Shown piece by piece: positions 1-8,530 of a stretch of DNA of 64,000 nucleotides. Origin of the DNA: Nostoc sp. XA010 (GTDB lineage Bacteria; Cyanobacteriota; Cyanobacteriia; Cyanobacteriales; Nostocaceae); contig NZ_JAIVFX010000018.1 in the NCBI RefSeq assembly GCF_020829625.1, positions 1 through 64,000 of the forward strand, read 5' to 3'. Made by a program: the position numbers and the translations under genes. Under the pieces are notes generated by a model that saw only the letters and a list, made by a program, of their open reading frames with translations, ran no database searches and was not told the DNA's origin. Within the stretch, counting starts at the first letter, position 1; the number at the start of each line of letters is the position of its first letter.

Positions 1-2
1 GG

Positions 3-98
3 AACGATGAAGATTGGCAGACACTAGCAAGAACTCCATTAATCATAGTTATGGCAGTTTTCGTTGGAGATTTAATTACTGGTTTGATTGTTCAGTAA
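3..98 (+). CDS. C-terminal end of a small membrane protein (5' partial)
   Basis: The reading frame entering at base 3 is open to a TAA at 96-98 and ends in a hydrophobic stretch (TPLIIVMAVFVGDLITGLIV) that looks like a terminal membrane helix. It lies upstream of, and co-oriented with, the type IV secretion genes, so it may be the end of a small membrane or pilin-like (VirB2-type) component of the same operon. That role is inference from position. The overlapping frame starting at 14 encodes a basic, repeat-derived sequence and is probably not a gene. Confidence 0.5.
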   Translation, partial: NDEDWQTLARTPLIIVMAVFVGDLITGLIVQ

Positions 99-117
99 AA
101 AAGCTTTTTGGGTTATC

Positions 118-262
118 AGTTATTGATGAAGAAGGCAGGAGGCAGTTCTTGCTGAGGGCAGGAGGTAAAGAAAAAAATAAGAACAAAAGGGAAAGAGAAA
201 AGACTTATAGAATTTTCTTCCTCCAGCAAGAACTGCCCCCTAACTCCTGCCTTCATTGATAA
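118..262. repeat. MITE-like inverted repeat R1 (GCAGGAGGCAG family)
   Basis: The left arm at about 118-153 (core GGCAGGAGGCAGTTCTTGCTG) and the right arm at about 222-262 (CAGCAAGAACTGCCCCC ... CCTTCATTGATAAC) are imperfect reverse complements around an A-rich centre. A related copy lies at 21600-21832, inside the 3' end of another gene. The element fills most of the gap before the VirB3-like gene. Confidence 0.65.
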
Positions 263-283
263 CTCTCTGTTAAATCAATAAAT

Positions 284-622
284 ATGTCAAATAAACATGA
301 TTTTCGGACAGTAAATCGGATTTTAGGAGAAAGACCAAGACTAGGGCCATTCCCTGCCGATCAAATATTTGCCTGGACATTAATAGCAGTAGTCAATGTT
401 TTTCTGTTCAATTATCTACTGAAAACAAGTTGGTTGGGTACAGGATTAAGTATTGCTTGGGGATGGGCAACATGGTGGACAATTTCTACAAATAAAGACT
501 TTTTCGGTAAGTTCGTCAGCGTCCCTCGGATTAGTAGGGGATATATGAGATTTCAGTCAATACAACAGAAGTCGGAAGTCGGAAGTCCGGAAGTCGGAAG
601 TCAGAAGAGAAATAAGTTCTAA
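284..622 (+). CDS. VirB3/TraL-like small inner-membrane T4SS protein
   Basis: This is a 112-aa protein with a short soluble N-terminus (RILGERPRLGPFPADQIF) and a hydrophobic region around residues 29-68 that could hold two membrane helices. The size, topology and position directly before a VirB4-type ATPase match VirB3/TraL/TrbD proteins of conjugative type IV secretion systems, which assemble with VirB4 at the inner membrane. No single catalytic motif is expected in this family. The last ~18 residues (SEVGSPEVGS) are encoded by GAAGTCG short tandem repeats, so the native C-terminus seems to have been extended or replaced by a repeat. The family call rests mainly on context. Confidence 0.6.
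   Translation: MSNKHDFRTVNRILGERPRLGPFPADQIFAWTLIAVVNVFLFNYLLKTSWLGTGLSIAWGWATWWTISTNKDFFGKFVSVPRISRGYMRFQSIQQKSEVGSPEVGSQKRNKF
569..607. repeat. Heptameric short tandem repeats (AAGTCGG)n inside a gene 3' end
   Basis: About five units of AAGTCGG with slight variation (one unit has an extra C) lie in the last codons of the VirB3-like gene. This is the STRR repeat type common in Nostocales. Relatives (AAGTCGC) occur at 9738-9891 and 53291-53465. Confidence 0.85.
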
Positions 623-658
623 GTTCTGAGTTTTAGTGAGATTTCAGTTATTAATATT

Positions 659-3478
659 ATGCCAAAATCTTCTAATCAGGTTAAAGATAAATTAGGTAAA
701 GTCGCATTAGAAAAGGAGCAGATTAGTGTTGTAAAAATGCTCACTCCCTTTGAAGATATTATCCATTTAGCGGGCATTTGTGACCTCAACTTAGGAGGTA
801 GACAGGGCGTAGGCGCATTAATTCTCAAAAAAGGTGAAAATATTCAAATCAAATTCTGCTTTGATTGTTTAGGAATTCATCCGAATTTAGAATCATCGCA
901 AATGCTGCCTATCTTTGAGGGCATAGAAGCGGGGTTAAAAGAAATTCCCGAAGGGGAAAACTTAACAATACATTTAGGTTCTTTTACGTCTGATTATCAC
1001 CGACAAGAAGAACTGTCCAAGCTAGAGAGTAATTGTCAGATTGACCAATTAAAATTGTTAATACGTAGTGAAAGATTAAGGACTAAAAAACTAACCCAAA
1101 GTGGAGCGAGGAAGAATAAGTTTTTGAGACTCTGGTGTACTTACACTGTTATTGATGACGATGAACGGTCTAAGGATTTTATAGAATCTCTGATTAGAAA
1201 ATTAGAAAAGGGCTGGTTTCGCTTTACAGGTGAAATTCACGCCCATAACAATACTAGAATTGAAAATATTCTGCAAAATTCATTTAACGATGGATTTTTA
1301 CAGTGGTCAGCTATCCTGGACAACAAGATGAAGTTGGGGATTAGGGTTTTAAGTGCTGAAGAAATTTGGTCAACAATTTGGCAACAGCTTAATTGCTCTA
1401 CTCCTCCGGCAATCCCTAATCCATTAAAAATTGACCCAATAGATGGAATAGTAGAAACTCAGACGAGCGATTTTCACATCCGCCACCAGATGTTAGAGAA
1501 TGAGGAGTCTGTGCCATTCTTTGATAGAAAATGGGTAAAACTACAAAATAAATATATTGGGGCGCTCAACTTCAGCCAAAAGCCAGGGGGGTGGTATGAC
1601 GAACAAGCCCAACTGCGATATCTATGGGAATTAATCTCTAGAGATAGTATTTATGATACAGAAATTATTTGTCAGGTAACAAAGGCAAATCAAACTATCT
1701 CTAAAACAAATCTTCAACGCATTACCAAGCAATCAATTACCAGCACTTCTTTATCTACAGAGAAAGGCAATATTGATGTCAAATCGGGGATGAATATTGA
1801 AGAAGCGGTAGAGGCGCAGAAGACAATATATAAAGGTAGTGTAGTAGTGCATACCGCAGTTGCTTTTCTCGTCCACCGCCCAACCCCACGGGAATTAGAC
1901 GAAGCTTGCCGATATCTTGCCAGCTATTTCTTGCGTCCGGCGGTAGTTGACCGGGAGATTGAATACGCCTGGAAGACATGGTTGCAGTGTTGCCCATTTG
2001 TTTGGGAGCCGTTGTTAACCAAGCCTTTTAACCGCCGACTGCCATATTTTAGTTCGGAAGCACCAGGGCTGATGCCATTGATCAGGACTGCTACAGGCGA
2101 TCGCAGTGGGTTTGAGTTAATTGCAGAAGAAGGCGGCACACCAGTACATTTAGACTTGTACCAAAACCACAAGAATTTGGCAGTCTTCGGCGCAACTCGT
2201 TCAGGTAAATCTGTGCTGGTGGCAGGTATTCTTACCCCGGCACTTGCACAAGATATTCCGGTAGTGGCACTAGACTATCCCAAGCCAGACGGGACATCCA
2301 CTTTCACCGACTACACCAATCTGCTGGGTGAAGATGGGGCATACTTTGACATCTCCAAAGAATCAAACAATCTTTTTGAACTTCCTGATTTACGCTCTCT
2401 GGATGCAGAACTGAGAAATGAGCGATTGAACGATTTTAAGGAATTTCTCAAATCAGTGCTGATGACAATGGTGATGGGGACGAGCATGATTGGTGTCAGC
2501 CCAACGATTACCACCAATATTGAGTCAATCATTGCTTTAGCTTTAAAAACATTTTTTAATGATGATGAAATTAAATCACGCTACAAGTCAGCAATACATT
2601 TTGGATTTGGGACTCAATATTGGAACGAGACTCCGACACTCAAAGATTTTTATAATTTTTGTTCTCCAGCTTTCATACAATTAGATTCTATTGCTAGTAA
2701 GAGTCAAGAGATTTCCGAAGCCTTACAGCAAATCAGGCTGAGAATAAATTATTGGTTGAGTACCAGGGTAGGACAATCAATCTCACGCCCATCCAGTTTT
2801 AGAACTAATGCCAAATTGTTAGTATTCGCTTTACGTAATTTATCGAGTGAAGCTGATGCTGCCATACTCGCTCTTAGTGCCTATGCTGCGGCATTACGTC
2901 GTGCATTATCATCAAAAGCTTCGATCTTCTTCCTTGATGAAGCGCCAATCTTATTCCAATTTGATGCTATCGCCTCGTTAATTGGGCGATTGTGTGCCAA
3001 TGGAGCTAAGTCTGGTATCCGCGTCATCATCTCTGCCCAAGAACCAGAGACTATATATCAGAGCGCATCTGCACAGAAGATATTTGCCAATATCACTACA
3101 CGTTTAGTAGGCAGGATTCAATCATCAGCCGTTGACCCGTTTATTGTTCGCTTTAAATATCCTATTGAAATCATCAGGGTCAACAGTACAGAAGCTTTTT
3201 ATCCCAAAAAGTCGGGGATTTACTCACAATGGTTGCTTGATGATAACGGCAAACTCACATTCTGTCGCTATTATCCTGCCTACTGTTTATTAGCCTCAGT
3301 TGCTAATAATCCAAACGAACAAGAATTACGCAGTTTGTTTCTCAAGCACTATCAAGATAATCCTCTACTTGGGTTAGTCAAATTTAGTGAGGATTATATC
3401 AGAATGATTCGGGGGGAAGAGTTATCAGAATTAGCGAAGAATTTACTTTCAAAATCACATACAAGACAGGTAGCTTAA
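659..3478 (+). CDS. virB4: VirB4/TraC-type conjugation ATPase
   Basis: This 939-aa protein is the energising ATPase of the conjugative type IV secretion system and acts at the inner membrane. The Walker A motif GATRSGKS is at residues 511-518 and Walker B (IFFLDEA, D760/E761) is in the C-terminal RecA-like domain, followed by a SAQEPETIY segment typical of this ATPase class. The N-terminal ~450 residues match the variable VirB4 N-terminal region. The preceding start context has no clear ribosome binding site. The stop codon directly abuts the ATG of the next gene, so translational coupling is likely. It follows the VirB3-like gene, the usual order. Confidence 0.88.
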   Translation: MPKSSNQVKDKLGKVALEKEQISVVKMLTPFEDIIHLAGICDLNLGGRQGVGALILKKGENIQIKFCFDCLGIHPNLESSQMLPIFEGIEAGLKEIPEGENLTIHLGSFTSDYHRQEELSKLESNCQIDQLKLLIRSERLRTKKLTQSGARKNKFLRLWCTYTVIDDDERSKDFIESLIRKLEKGWFRFTGEIHAHNNTRIENILQNSFNDGFLQWSAILDNKMKLGIRVLSAEEIWSTIWQQLNCSTPPAIPNPLKIDPIDGIVETQTSDFHIRHQMLENEESVPFFDRKWVKLQNKYIGALNFSQKPGGWYDEQAQLRYLWELISRDSIYDTEIICQVTKANQTISKTNLQRITKQSITSTSLSTEKGNIDVKSGMNIEEAVEAQKTIYKGSVVVHTAVAFLVHRPTPRELDEACRYLASYFLRPAVVDREIEYAWKTWLQCCPFVWEPLLTKPFNRRLPYFSSEAPGLMPLIRTATGDRSGFELIAEEGGTPVHLDLYQNHKNLAVFGATRSGKSVLVAGILTPALAQDIPVVALDYPKPDGTSTFTDYTNLLGEDGAYFDISKESNNLFELPDLRSLDAELRNERLNDFKEFLKSVLMTMVMGTSMIGVSPTITTNIESIIALALKTFFNDDEIKSRYKSAIHFGFGTQYWNETPTLKDFYNFCSPAFIQLDSIASKSQEISEALQQIRLRINYWLSTRVGQSISRPSSFRTNAKLLVFALRNLSSEADAAILALSAYAAALRRALSSKASIFFLDEAPILFQFDAIASLIGRLCANGAKSGIRVIISAQEPETIYQSASAQKIFANITTRLVGRIQSSAVDPFIVRFKYPIEIIRVNSTEAFYPKKSGIYSQWLLDDNGKLTFCRYYPAYCLLASVANNPNEQELRSLFLKHYQDNPLLGLVKFSEDYIRMIRGEELSELAKNLLSKSHTRQVA

Positions 3479-4189
3479 ATGAAAAAGCGGACAATTGGGG
3501 TAATACTTTCTGCTACAGTTGGCAGTTTCTTTATTGCTGCACCTAGCTATGGCATCAGCATCAAAGATTTTTTTAGTTCTATCGTATCGGATCTTCAAGG
3601 AGAAGTTTCGGAAATTCAAGCATGGGCTAAGGGTGAGATTAACAGTGCTTGGGGTGACATCAAAGAAAATGCTAATGCGGCAATTGATAGTTCTATTGGA
3701 CAATTGGGTGCGCCTGACCCAATTGCTTCGGCTGAACAATTGAAAAATACGCTCAAGGATGATTATTCTTATCCTGTCGCCCAAGAAAAAGCACAGAAGC
3801 TAGAGCGTGAACTGACGCTTGGTTCGATTGCCAGCGTGATTGGAAAAAAAGGACAGCAGCAAACTCAAGAAAAAATTGATACTACTGCACAAATCGCTCA
3901 ACTTGCAAAAGGTATTGCTGATGAGGCGCAGAATATGGACGCTTCTCAGAATGTTCTCAAAGCGATCGCGTCTCAGAACGGCTTAATTGTGTCAATGTTG
4001 GCACAGCAGCGTACTGATTCTTTATTAGCCCGACAGGACAATGCTTACTCTAACTTGATGCTAACGCAAGTAGCGGAGCATCTTGATTCCCAAAGGCAAA
4101 AGGAGAACTCCCAAGAAGATGGCAGATTGTCTCTAGTACATGAAGTCGTACTTAATGCACGGTTAAATGCGACATCTGCTGACGACTAA
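3479..4189 (+). CDS. Exported VirB5/TrbJ-like coiled-coil T4SS protein
   Basis: This 236-aa protein has a clear Sec signal peptide (MKKRTIGVILSATVGSFFIA, probable cleavage after APSYG) and a mostly helical, Gln/Ala-rich remainder (KAQKLERELTLGS, QIAQLAKGIADEAQ, NVLKAIASQNGLIVSMLAQQ). Periplasmic export, helical composition and position between VirB4 and a VirB6-like protein suggest a VirB5/TrbJ-type pilus-tip or adhesion component. Sequence identity to the family cannot be judged here. Its ATG immediately follows the VirB4 stop codon. Confidence 0.6.
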   Translation: MKKRTIGVILSATVGSFFIAAPSYGISIKDFFSSIVSDLQGEVSEIQAWAKGEINSAWGDIKENANAAIDSSIGQLGAPDPIASAEQLKNTLKDDYSYPVAQEKAQKLERELTLGSIASVIGKKGQQQTQEKIDTTAQIAQLAKGIADEAQNMDASQNVLKAIASQNGLIVSMLAQQRTDSLLARQDNAYSNLMLTQVAEHLDSQRQKENSQEDGRLSLVHEVVLNARLNATSADD

Positions 4190-4202
4190 AGGTTTATGAA
4201 GA

Positions 4203-4261
4203 AGAATTCAGAACTCAGGAGCGGAGCAGGAGTTGCTCCGCCAAGGCGTCAGAATTCAGCA
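4203..4261. repeat. Palindromic repeat at the 5' side of the VirB6-like gene
   Basis: The segment carries GAATTCAGAACTCAGGAG-type flanks around the perfect inverted repeat GCGGAGCA-GGAGT-TGCTCCGC (4221-4241). It is typical of dispersed palindromic repeats in filamentous cyanobacteria. It lies in frame with, but probably upstream of, the real start of the next gene. Confidence 0.6.
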
Positions 4262-4312
4262 TTAATTCTGTACGAGTGGTTGATAAATATTGGTCAAAAA
4301 AGGATATTAACT

Positions 4313-5416
4313 ATGTACTATTTATTAGCCAAACTAGATGGTGGCGATTTAGCTGATTTAGCAAAAGAAAATTCAGCTTCAGTAGCGAAAGGATTTGACG
4401 AATTGTGGGTTAATACTCTTGATGGAGGCGTATACTGGGCAGTTTGTGACGTTGGTGCTTTATTCGCTATAGCAACACTAACTTTCTTTGTCGTTGAATG
4501 GACAAAAAAAATGATGGCGGGGGAAGAACAAAGAGCTTATACTGATTTTGTTTGGCCGTTAATAGTAATTGTTTTACTATCTAATAACGGAAAAGCTTTA
4601 GGTAATTCAACATTAGGAATTAGAAACTATATTAATAATGTAAACAATATAGTTATTAGTAAAGCGGCGGCAGGAACTGATCTTAAGAAAGCATACGAAA
4701 GTGCATTAGGCACTGAAGCTGCACGTAGCGCTATCGGACTAGCTGTTAGTAAGTGCAAAAATTCATCCTTAAGTCAACAAGAGCAGATTAACTGTTTAAC
4801 AAAAGCGAAGGAAGATTTAACGAAGACATATCCCGATAAATTTAATAAAAATAATGGGGTATTTTCTTGGTTTATCGATGCGATTGATGGCGCTATCGAT
4901 TCTTACAAGGACGTAGCTCAAGGAAAAGCTACAGTTACAGATGTAATTATGTCTCCCATTAATGCTTTTGTTGGGTCTGCTGTTACTGACATAGTTACGA
5001 TAATTTTAGTCGGAATGAATGGGGCTTACCAATGGGGAATTGAACTGACTATGCTCGTAACAGCACTGCTGGGGCCTATAGCTGTTGGTGGTTCTCTACT
5101 ACCTTACGGAGCTAAATCAATCTACAGTTGGTTAGTCGGATATTTCAGTATAGGTTTTGGCAAGCTTTGCTTCAATATCATTGTTGGTTTCGCCGGGCAA
5201 TTAGTCGCTGATTCTAAATCTTATCAGCCAATGTTCTTTCTATTTACAATTGGTATAATTGCGCCATTCTTAGCTACAGGTTTAGCAGCTGGTGGTGGCA
5301 TTTCTGTTTTACTTCAAATTAATAAAGCTGCTGAAACTTATAGTTCAATTGCCATTGAGGTTGCTAAAGGTGTTGCTACTAAAGGTGGTAGTTTAGTCGG
5401 AAAATTAGCTAAATAA
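4313..5416 (+). CDS. VirB6/TrbL-like polytopic T4SS membrane protein
   Basis: This 367-aa protein has several hydrophobic segments: one near the N-terminus (VYWAVCDVGALFAIATLTFFVVEW), a shorter one (FVWPLIVIVLL), and a C-terminal cluster with VGGSLLPYG and a GLAAGGGISVLLQI turn. That layout is typical of VirB6/TrbL channel proteins. The frame stays open upstream to 4196, but those 39 codons come from a palindromic repeat. The ATG at 4313 is preceded by AAAAAAGGAT about 9 bases upstream and opens MYYLLAKLDGGDL, so I prefer it. The C-terminus ends ATKGGSLVGKLAK. Its role as inner-membrane channel component is inferred from topology and neighbours. Confidence 0.68.
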   Translation: MYYLLAKLDGGDLADLAKENSASVAKGFDELWVNTLDGGVYWAVCDVGALFAIATLTFFVVEWTKKMMAGEEQRAYTDFVWPLIVIVLLSNNGKALGNSTLGIRNYINNVNNIVISKAAAGTDLKKAYESALGTEAARSAIGLAVSKCKNSSLSQQEQINCLTKAKEDLTKTYPDKFNKNNGVFSWFIDAIDGAIDSYKDVAQGKATVTDVIMSPINAFVGSAVTDIVTIILVGMNGAYQWGIELTMLVTALLGPIAVGGSLLPYGAKSIYSWLVGYFSIGFGKLCFNIIVGFAGQLVADSKSYQPMFFLFTIGIIAPFLATGLAAGGGISVLLQINKAAETYSSIAIEVAKGVATKGGSLVGKLAK

Positions 5417-5421
5417 AACCT

Positions 5422-6216
5422 ATGCTGAATCATAAAAAAGCCTCTCCTGCTAAGAAAGAGCCATTACAATTACTCAGATACAACAAATATGTGACAACTA
5501 GAGTAGGAATAATCTCTTTAGTTGGGTTTTCAATGGCGGGATTTTCCCTCTTATTGCAATTCCTCAATTATGGGGCAATCAGCATCCTAAATCAAAAGCA
5601 ATTAGCCCTGGTACAATTATCATCAGGTGAGACGATTTCCGCTAGAGCAGTAGACCCTCAAAAACGCTCTGATGAAGTAATTAGAAAGTTTATTTCTGAT
5701 ACCTTCATTAAGATGTTTAATTGGGATGGAATAGTACAAGCTTTCAATGATAAAGGTGAGCCGATAACTAAGCAAGATACTGGGGTAGAAGTAGGCAAGA
5801 TTAATAATAAATCTAATAGCCGAGTCACAAGTAAAGCTTATGATGCTGCCTTTGCGTTGAGTGAAAATGGAGGATTTAGAGCCGCATTTCTGAAAAAATT
5901 AGCCTCAATTACTCCGACGAGCATATTTAATGGTGATACGCAAGTATCTTTAATCCCTAGATTTATTTCACAGCCACGGCAACTTAGAGATGGTCAATGG
6001 GAAATAGATTTTATTGGGACGCTGGTAACTTTTGAACGTAGTGATAATTCCGGCAAAGGAATTACTTTTAATAAAACCATTACACTTTCATCAATTTCTA
6101 ATCCAGAGTATATCCCAGCTAATACTAGCGGATTAGCTAAAAAAATCTATGCCGCCCGGAGAGCCGGATTAGAAATTACGGAAATTGTCGATTTAGATTT
6201 GGGCAAAAGAAAATGA
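5422..6216 (+). CDS. VirB8/TraE-like bitopic T4SS protein
   Basis: This 264-aa protein has a ~25-residue basic cytoplasmic N-terminus, one membrane helix at about 29-50 (VGIISLVGFSMAGFSLLLQF) and a periplasmic domain with FISDTFIKMFNWDG and WEIDFIGTLVTFERSD. This layout is that of VirB8/TraE assembly proteins, which nucleate the periplasmic part of the secretion channel. The gene overlaps the next one by four bases (ATGA), indicating coupled translation with the VirB10-like protein. Assigned from topology, size and operon order. Confidence 0.68.
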   Translation: MLNHKKASPAKKEPLQLLRYNKYVTTRVGIISLVGFSMAGFSLLLQFLNYGAISILNQKQLALVQLSSGETISARAVDPQKRSDEVIRKFISDTFIKMFNWDGIVQAFNDKGEPITKQDTGVEVGKINNKSNSRVTSKAYDAAFALSENGGFRAAFLKKLASITPTSIFNGDTQVSLIPRFISQPRQLRDGQWEIDFIGTLVTFERSDNSGKGITFNKTITLSSISNPEYIPANTSGLAKKIYAARRAGLEITEIVDLDLGKRK

Positions 6217-7778
6217 GTGAAGAGAATAATAAAAATGGGTCTGTATCGACTTTAGAGGATTTGCTTAAAATAGATGATGCTAATAAAACTAATGGTAATA
6301 AAACACCAGAACCGGAAAGTTTATTAGTACCGACTAAGCACACATTTGTCACTTCTCCTTGGTCAAGACTAGCAATAATTGCTATCCCTTTTGGAGTTGG
6401 ATTTTTAGCGATATTTTTGATGCTCAATGGTGTTTTCAATCCCGCACCAGCACCAAAGATTACTCTGAAAACGCAGGAAATACCCACCACTGAACAAGCC
6501 CAAGAAAGCGATGAGGGAGACGGTGATGCGCGTGCAAAACTAGCTCTGTCGGATCAAGAAGATGAGTTAGGTCGCATTAACAAAAATAAATTTGACCAAC
6601 CAGCGCCAGTACCAGTTTCAGTAGACCAAAAGGTTGTGCCGTCTAGCCCACCATCTCCACGACTTGCGCCACGTCTTGTTCAAAATACACAACCACATCG
6701 CGTAACTCAGACTGCACCACAACCGATTAGAACCTACACTCCGCCACCAACACGCACGAGTTTTTCTCCAAGACCATCTATAGCAGCACGGGCAGTAACG
6801 CCCCAAGATCCCCTTGAGCAATTGAACAAACTTCGTACCATCGGTTCTTATGGCAAAATCGCCTACACCGAAACTAGCACCAGTAAACAATCTTCATTAG
6901 ATCCATATCTTGCTCAAGCTCAAGCTCAAGCAATTCAAAATCAACCGAATGAACAAACCGATACAAATAATTTTGACCAGACCACGCCGCAAAACTCAAG
7001 CGACTCGATTGAAAAGATCCGCCCCAGGTGGCAAGCAACTTCTAAAGTTAACAAGATTACTTTAGCTAACAATTATTTACCTCAAGAAAGCCAAATTCTC
7101 CAAGGGAAACAAACTCGTTATTTGACAGTTGGCTCATTTGCTAGTGGTGTGATTGTTACCCCATTAGTTCAAACCACAGTTAATAGTTCAGGACAAGGAA
7201 AGACACAAACACCAACCTCTAATAACACTAAGTCTATTGCTAGGCTGCAAGAGGATTTACGCGATAACTATGGTCAAGTGGCAATCCCTTCGGGTACTTT
7301 ATTGACAGTCGAGTTAGCTTCGGTTGATGGCGGCAGTTACGCTGTCGCTTATGTCAGAGCGATCATCAAAGATAATACAGAATATCCGATTTCTGCGGGT
7401 GCGATTTCCGTGACAGGAGTTGGTGGTAAACCCCTAATAGCTCGGAGATTTCAAGACAGGGGTGGCGAGATTGCACGAAATGACTTGTTTGGCGGTGCTG
7501 TGTCTGCATTGGGGAAGGTTGGAGAGATTATGAACCAACCGGATAGTGAAGAAGAAATTCTAGATGAATCCACAGGCAGGATTCGCACACGTAGTAGTGG
7601 CAATCAGCGCAATCTTACTGGTGCGTTAATGTCAGGTTTTTTTGGTCAAGTTAGCCAAAATCTTAGTCAACGCAATCAACGTGCTACTAAAGAAATTACT
7701 TCTCGCCCTAATACTTGGTTTATTCCACAGGGAACCAAAGTTACCTTTAATGTAAATCGCTCTTTGGAGTTGCCATGA
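6213..7778 (+). CDS. virB10: VirB10/TrbI/TraB-like envelope-spanning T4SS protein
   Basis: This 521-aa protein has a cytoplasmic N-terminal ~50 residues, one membrane helix (LAIIAIPFGVGFLAIFLMLN, about 52-75), a long Pro/Gln-rich periplasmic linker (residues ~130-270) and a C-terminal beta-rich domain from about residue 300. That domain has RYLTVGSFASGVIVTPLVQ, VAIPSGTLLTVELASVDGGSYAVAYVRAI and the closing IPQGTKVTFNVNRSLELP, characteristic of VirB10/TrbI proteins that link the inner-membrane ATPases to the outer-membrane core complex. It overlaps both neighbours by four bases, so VirB8-, VirB10- and VirB9-like genes are translationally coupled. Confidence 0.85.
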   Translation: MSEENNKNGSVSTLEDLLKIDDANKTNGNKTPEPESLLVPTKHTFVTSPWSRLAIIAIPFGVGFLAIFLMLNGVFNPAPAPKITLKTQEIPTTEQAQESDEGDGDARAKLALSDQEDELGRINKNKFDQPAPVPVSVDQKVVPSSPPSPRLAPRLVQNTQPHRVTQTAPQPIRTYTPPPTRTSFSPRPSIAARAVTPQDPLEQLNKLRTIGSYGKIAYTETSTSKQSSLDPYLAQAQAQAIQNQPNEQTDTNNFDQTTPQNSSDSIEKIRPRWQATSKVNKITLANNYLPQESQILQGKQTRYLTVGSFASGVIVTPLVQTTVNSSGQGKTQTPTSNNTKSIARLQEDLRDNYGQVAIPSGTLLTVELASVDGGSYAVAYVRAIIKDNTEYPISAGAISVTGVGGKPLIARRFQDRGGEIARNDLFGGAVSALGKVGEIMNQPDSEEEILDESTGRIRTRSSGNQRNLTGALMSGFFGQVSQNLSQRNQRATKEITSRPNTWFIPQGTKVTFNVNRSLELP

Positions 7779-8530
7779 AAAGCGTAATTAATACAGTTAC
7801 AAGCGGCACTCTAGCGTTGGCGATTGCGCTGACTCCAATATCCACAATTGCCGCCCCAGTTGTCCGTACCATCTTTCAATCAATGGCTAGTGGGACGCAG
7901 GCCAAACTACAAACTATCAACGTCTGGAATGGTCACGGTGTAGCAATTTCTTTCTATGAAATTGGCGAAACTATCAAAAAAGTCTGGTTAGATGATCCGT
8001 CGCAAATTCTGCTTGACACAGACGGTTGCTTAGAGGGACTGGATCAGAATTGCTCTAGCCCCGGTGCAGGGCTGATTCATCTGCGGCGGATCAAGAAAGT
8101 AAACATTCCCGGAATCCCGCAAACATCGGCAACTCTATTAACAGTAATTACGCAGTCATCCTCTGGTGAGCGTAAAGTTTACAGCTTTCGGTTAGCAACA
8201 AGTAATGGCACTCCTAAATATAGTCAAGTGGCGATCAAGGCTGATGTGGCACGAGAACAAACAGCGCCGAAACCTCAATTGCAATCATTAGTTAAAACAC
8301 AGCAAACAATTAACCAAATTCGAGGCGGTATTGTTGTAGCTATTAAAAGTGGATGGATGAATCAGCAAGATGAACTACATCAACGATTGCAAAAGTTAAC
8401 CAGTTTTTTACAAGCAGGTGATGACATTTCTACTGCTGCTAATAAGGCTTCTGTCTCTCAAGAGTTAGTTAATAAATTAATCGCTTTGAGTAATAGCTCT
8501 GATAATTTAACACAAGGTAATGGTTTATGA
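7775..8530 (+). CDS. Exported VirB9/TraK-like T4SS core protein
   Basis: This 251-aa protein has a signal peptide (SGTLALAIALTPISTIAAP) followed by a beta-rich segment (AKLQTINVWNGHGVAISFYEIGETIKKVWLDDPSQILLDTDG, LIHLRRIKKVNIPGIPQTSATLLTVITQ, GERKVYSFRL). The pattern resembles the N-terminal domain of VirB9/TraK secretin-like proteins, and the gene abuts VirB10, its usual partner in the outer-membrane core complex. The C-terminal ~90 residues are helical and unlike classical VirB9. It overlaps both neighbours by four bases. Confidence 0.58.
   Translation: MKSVINTVTSGTLALAIALTPISTIAAPVVRTIFQSMASGTQAKLQTINVWNGHGVAISFYEIGETIKKVWLDDPSQILLDTDGCLEGLDQNCSSPGAGLIHLRRIKKVNIPGIPQTSATLLTVITQSSSGERKVYSFRLATSNGTPKYSQVAIKADVAREQTAPKPQLQSLVKTQQTINQIRGGIVVAIKSGWMNQQDELHQRLQKLTSFLQAGDDISTAANKASVSQELVNKLIALSNSSDNLTQGNGL

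Noticed and set aside
14-259. Frame of 81 codons at the left edge
   Set aside because: It overlaps the real C-terminal frame 3-98 and then translates the R1 inverted repeat; it has no ribosome binding site.
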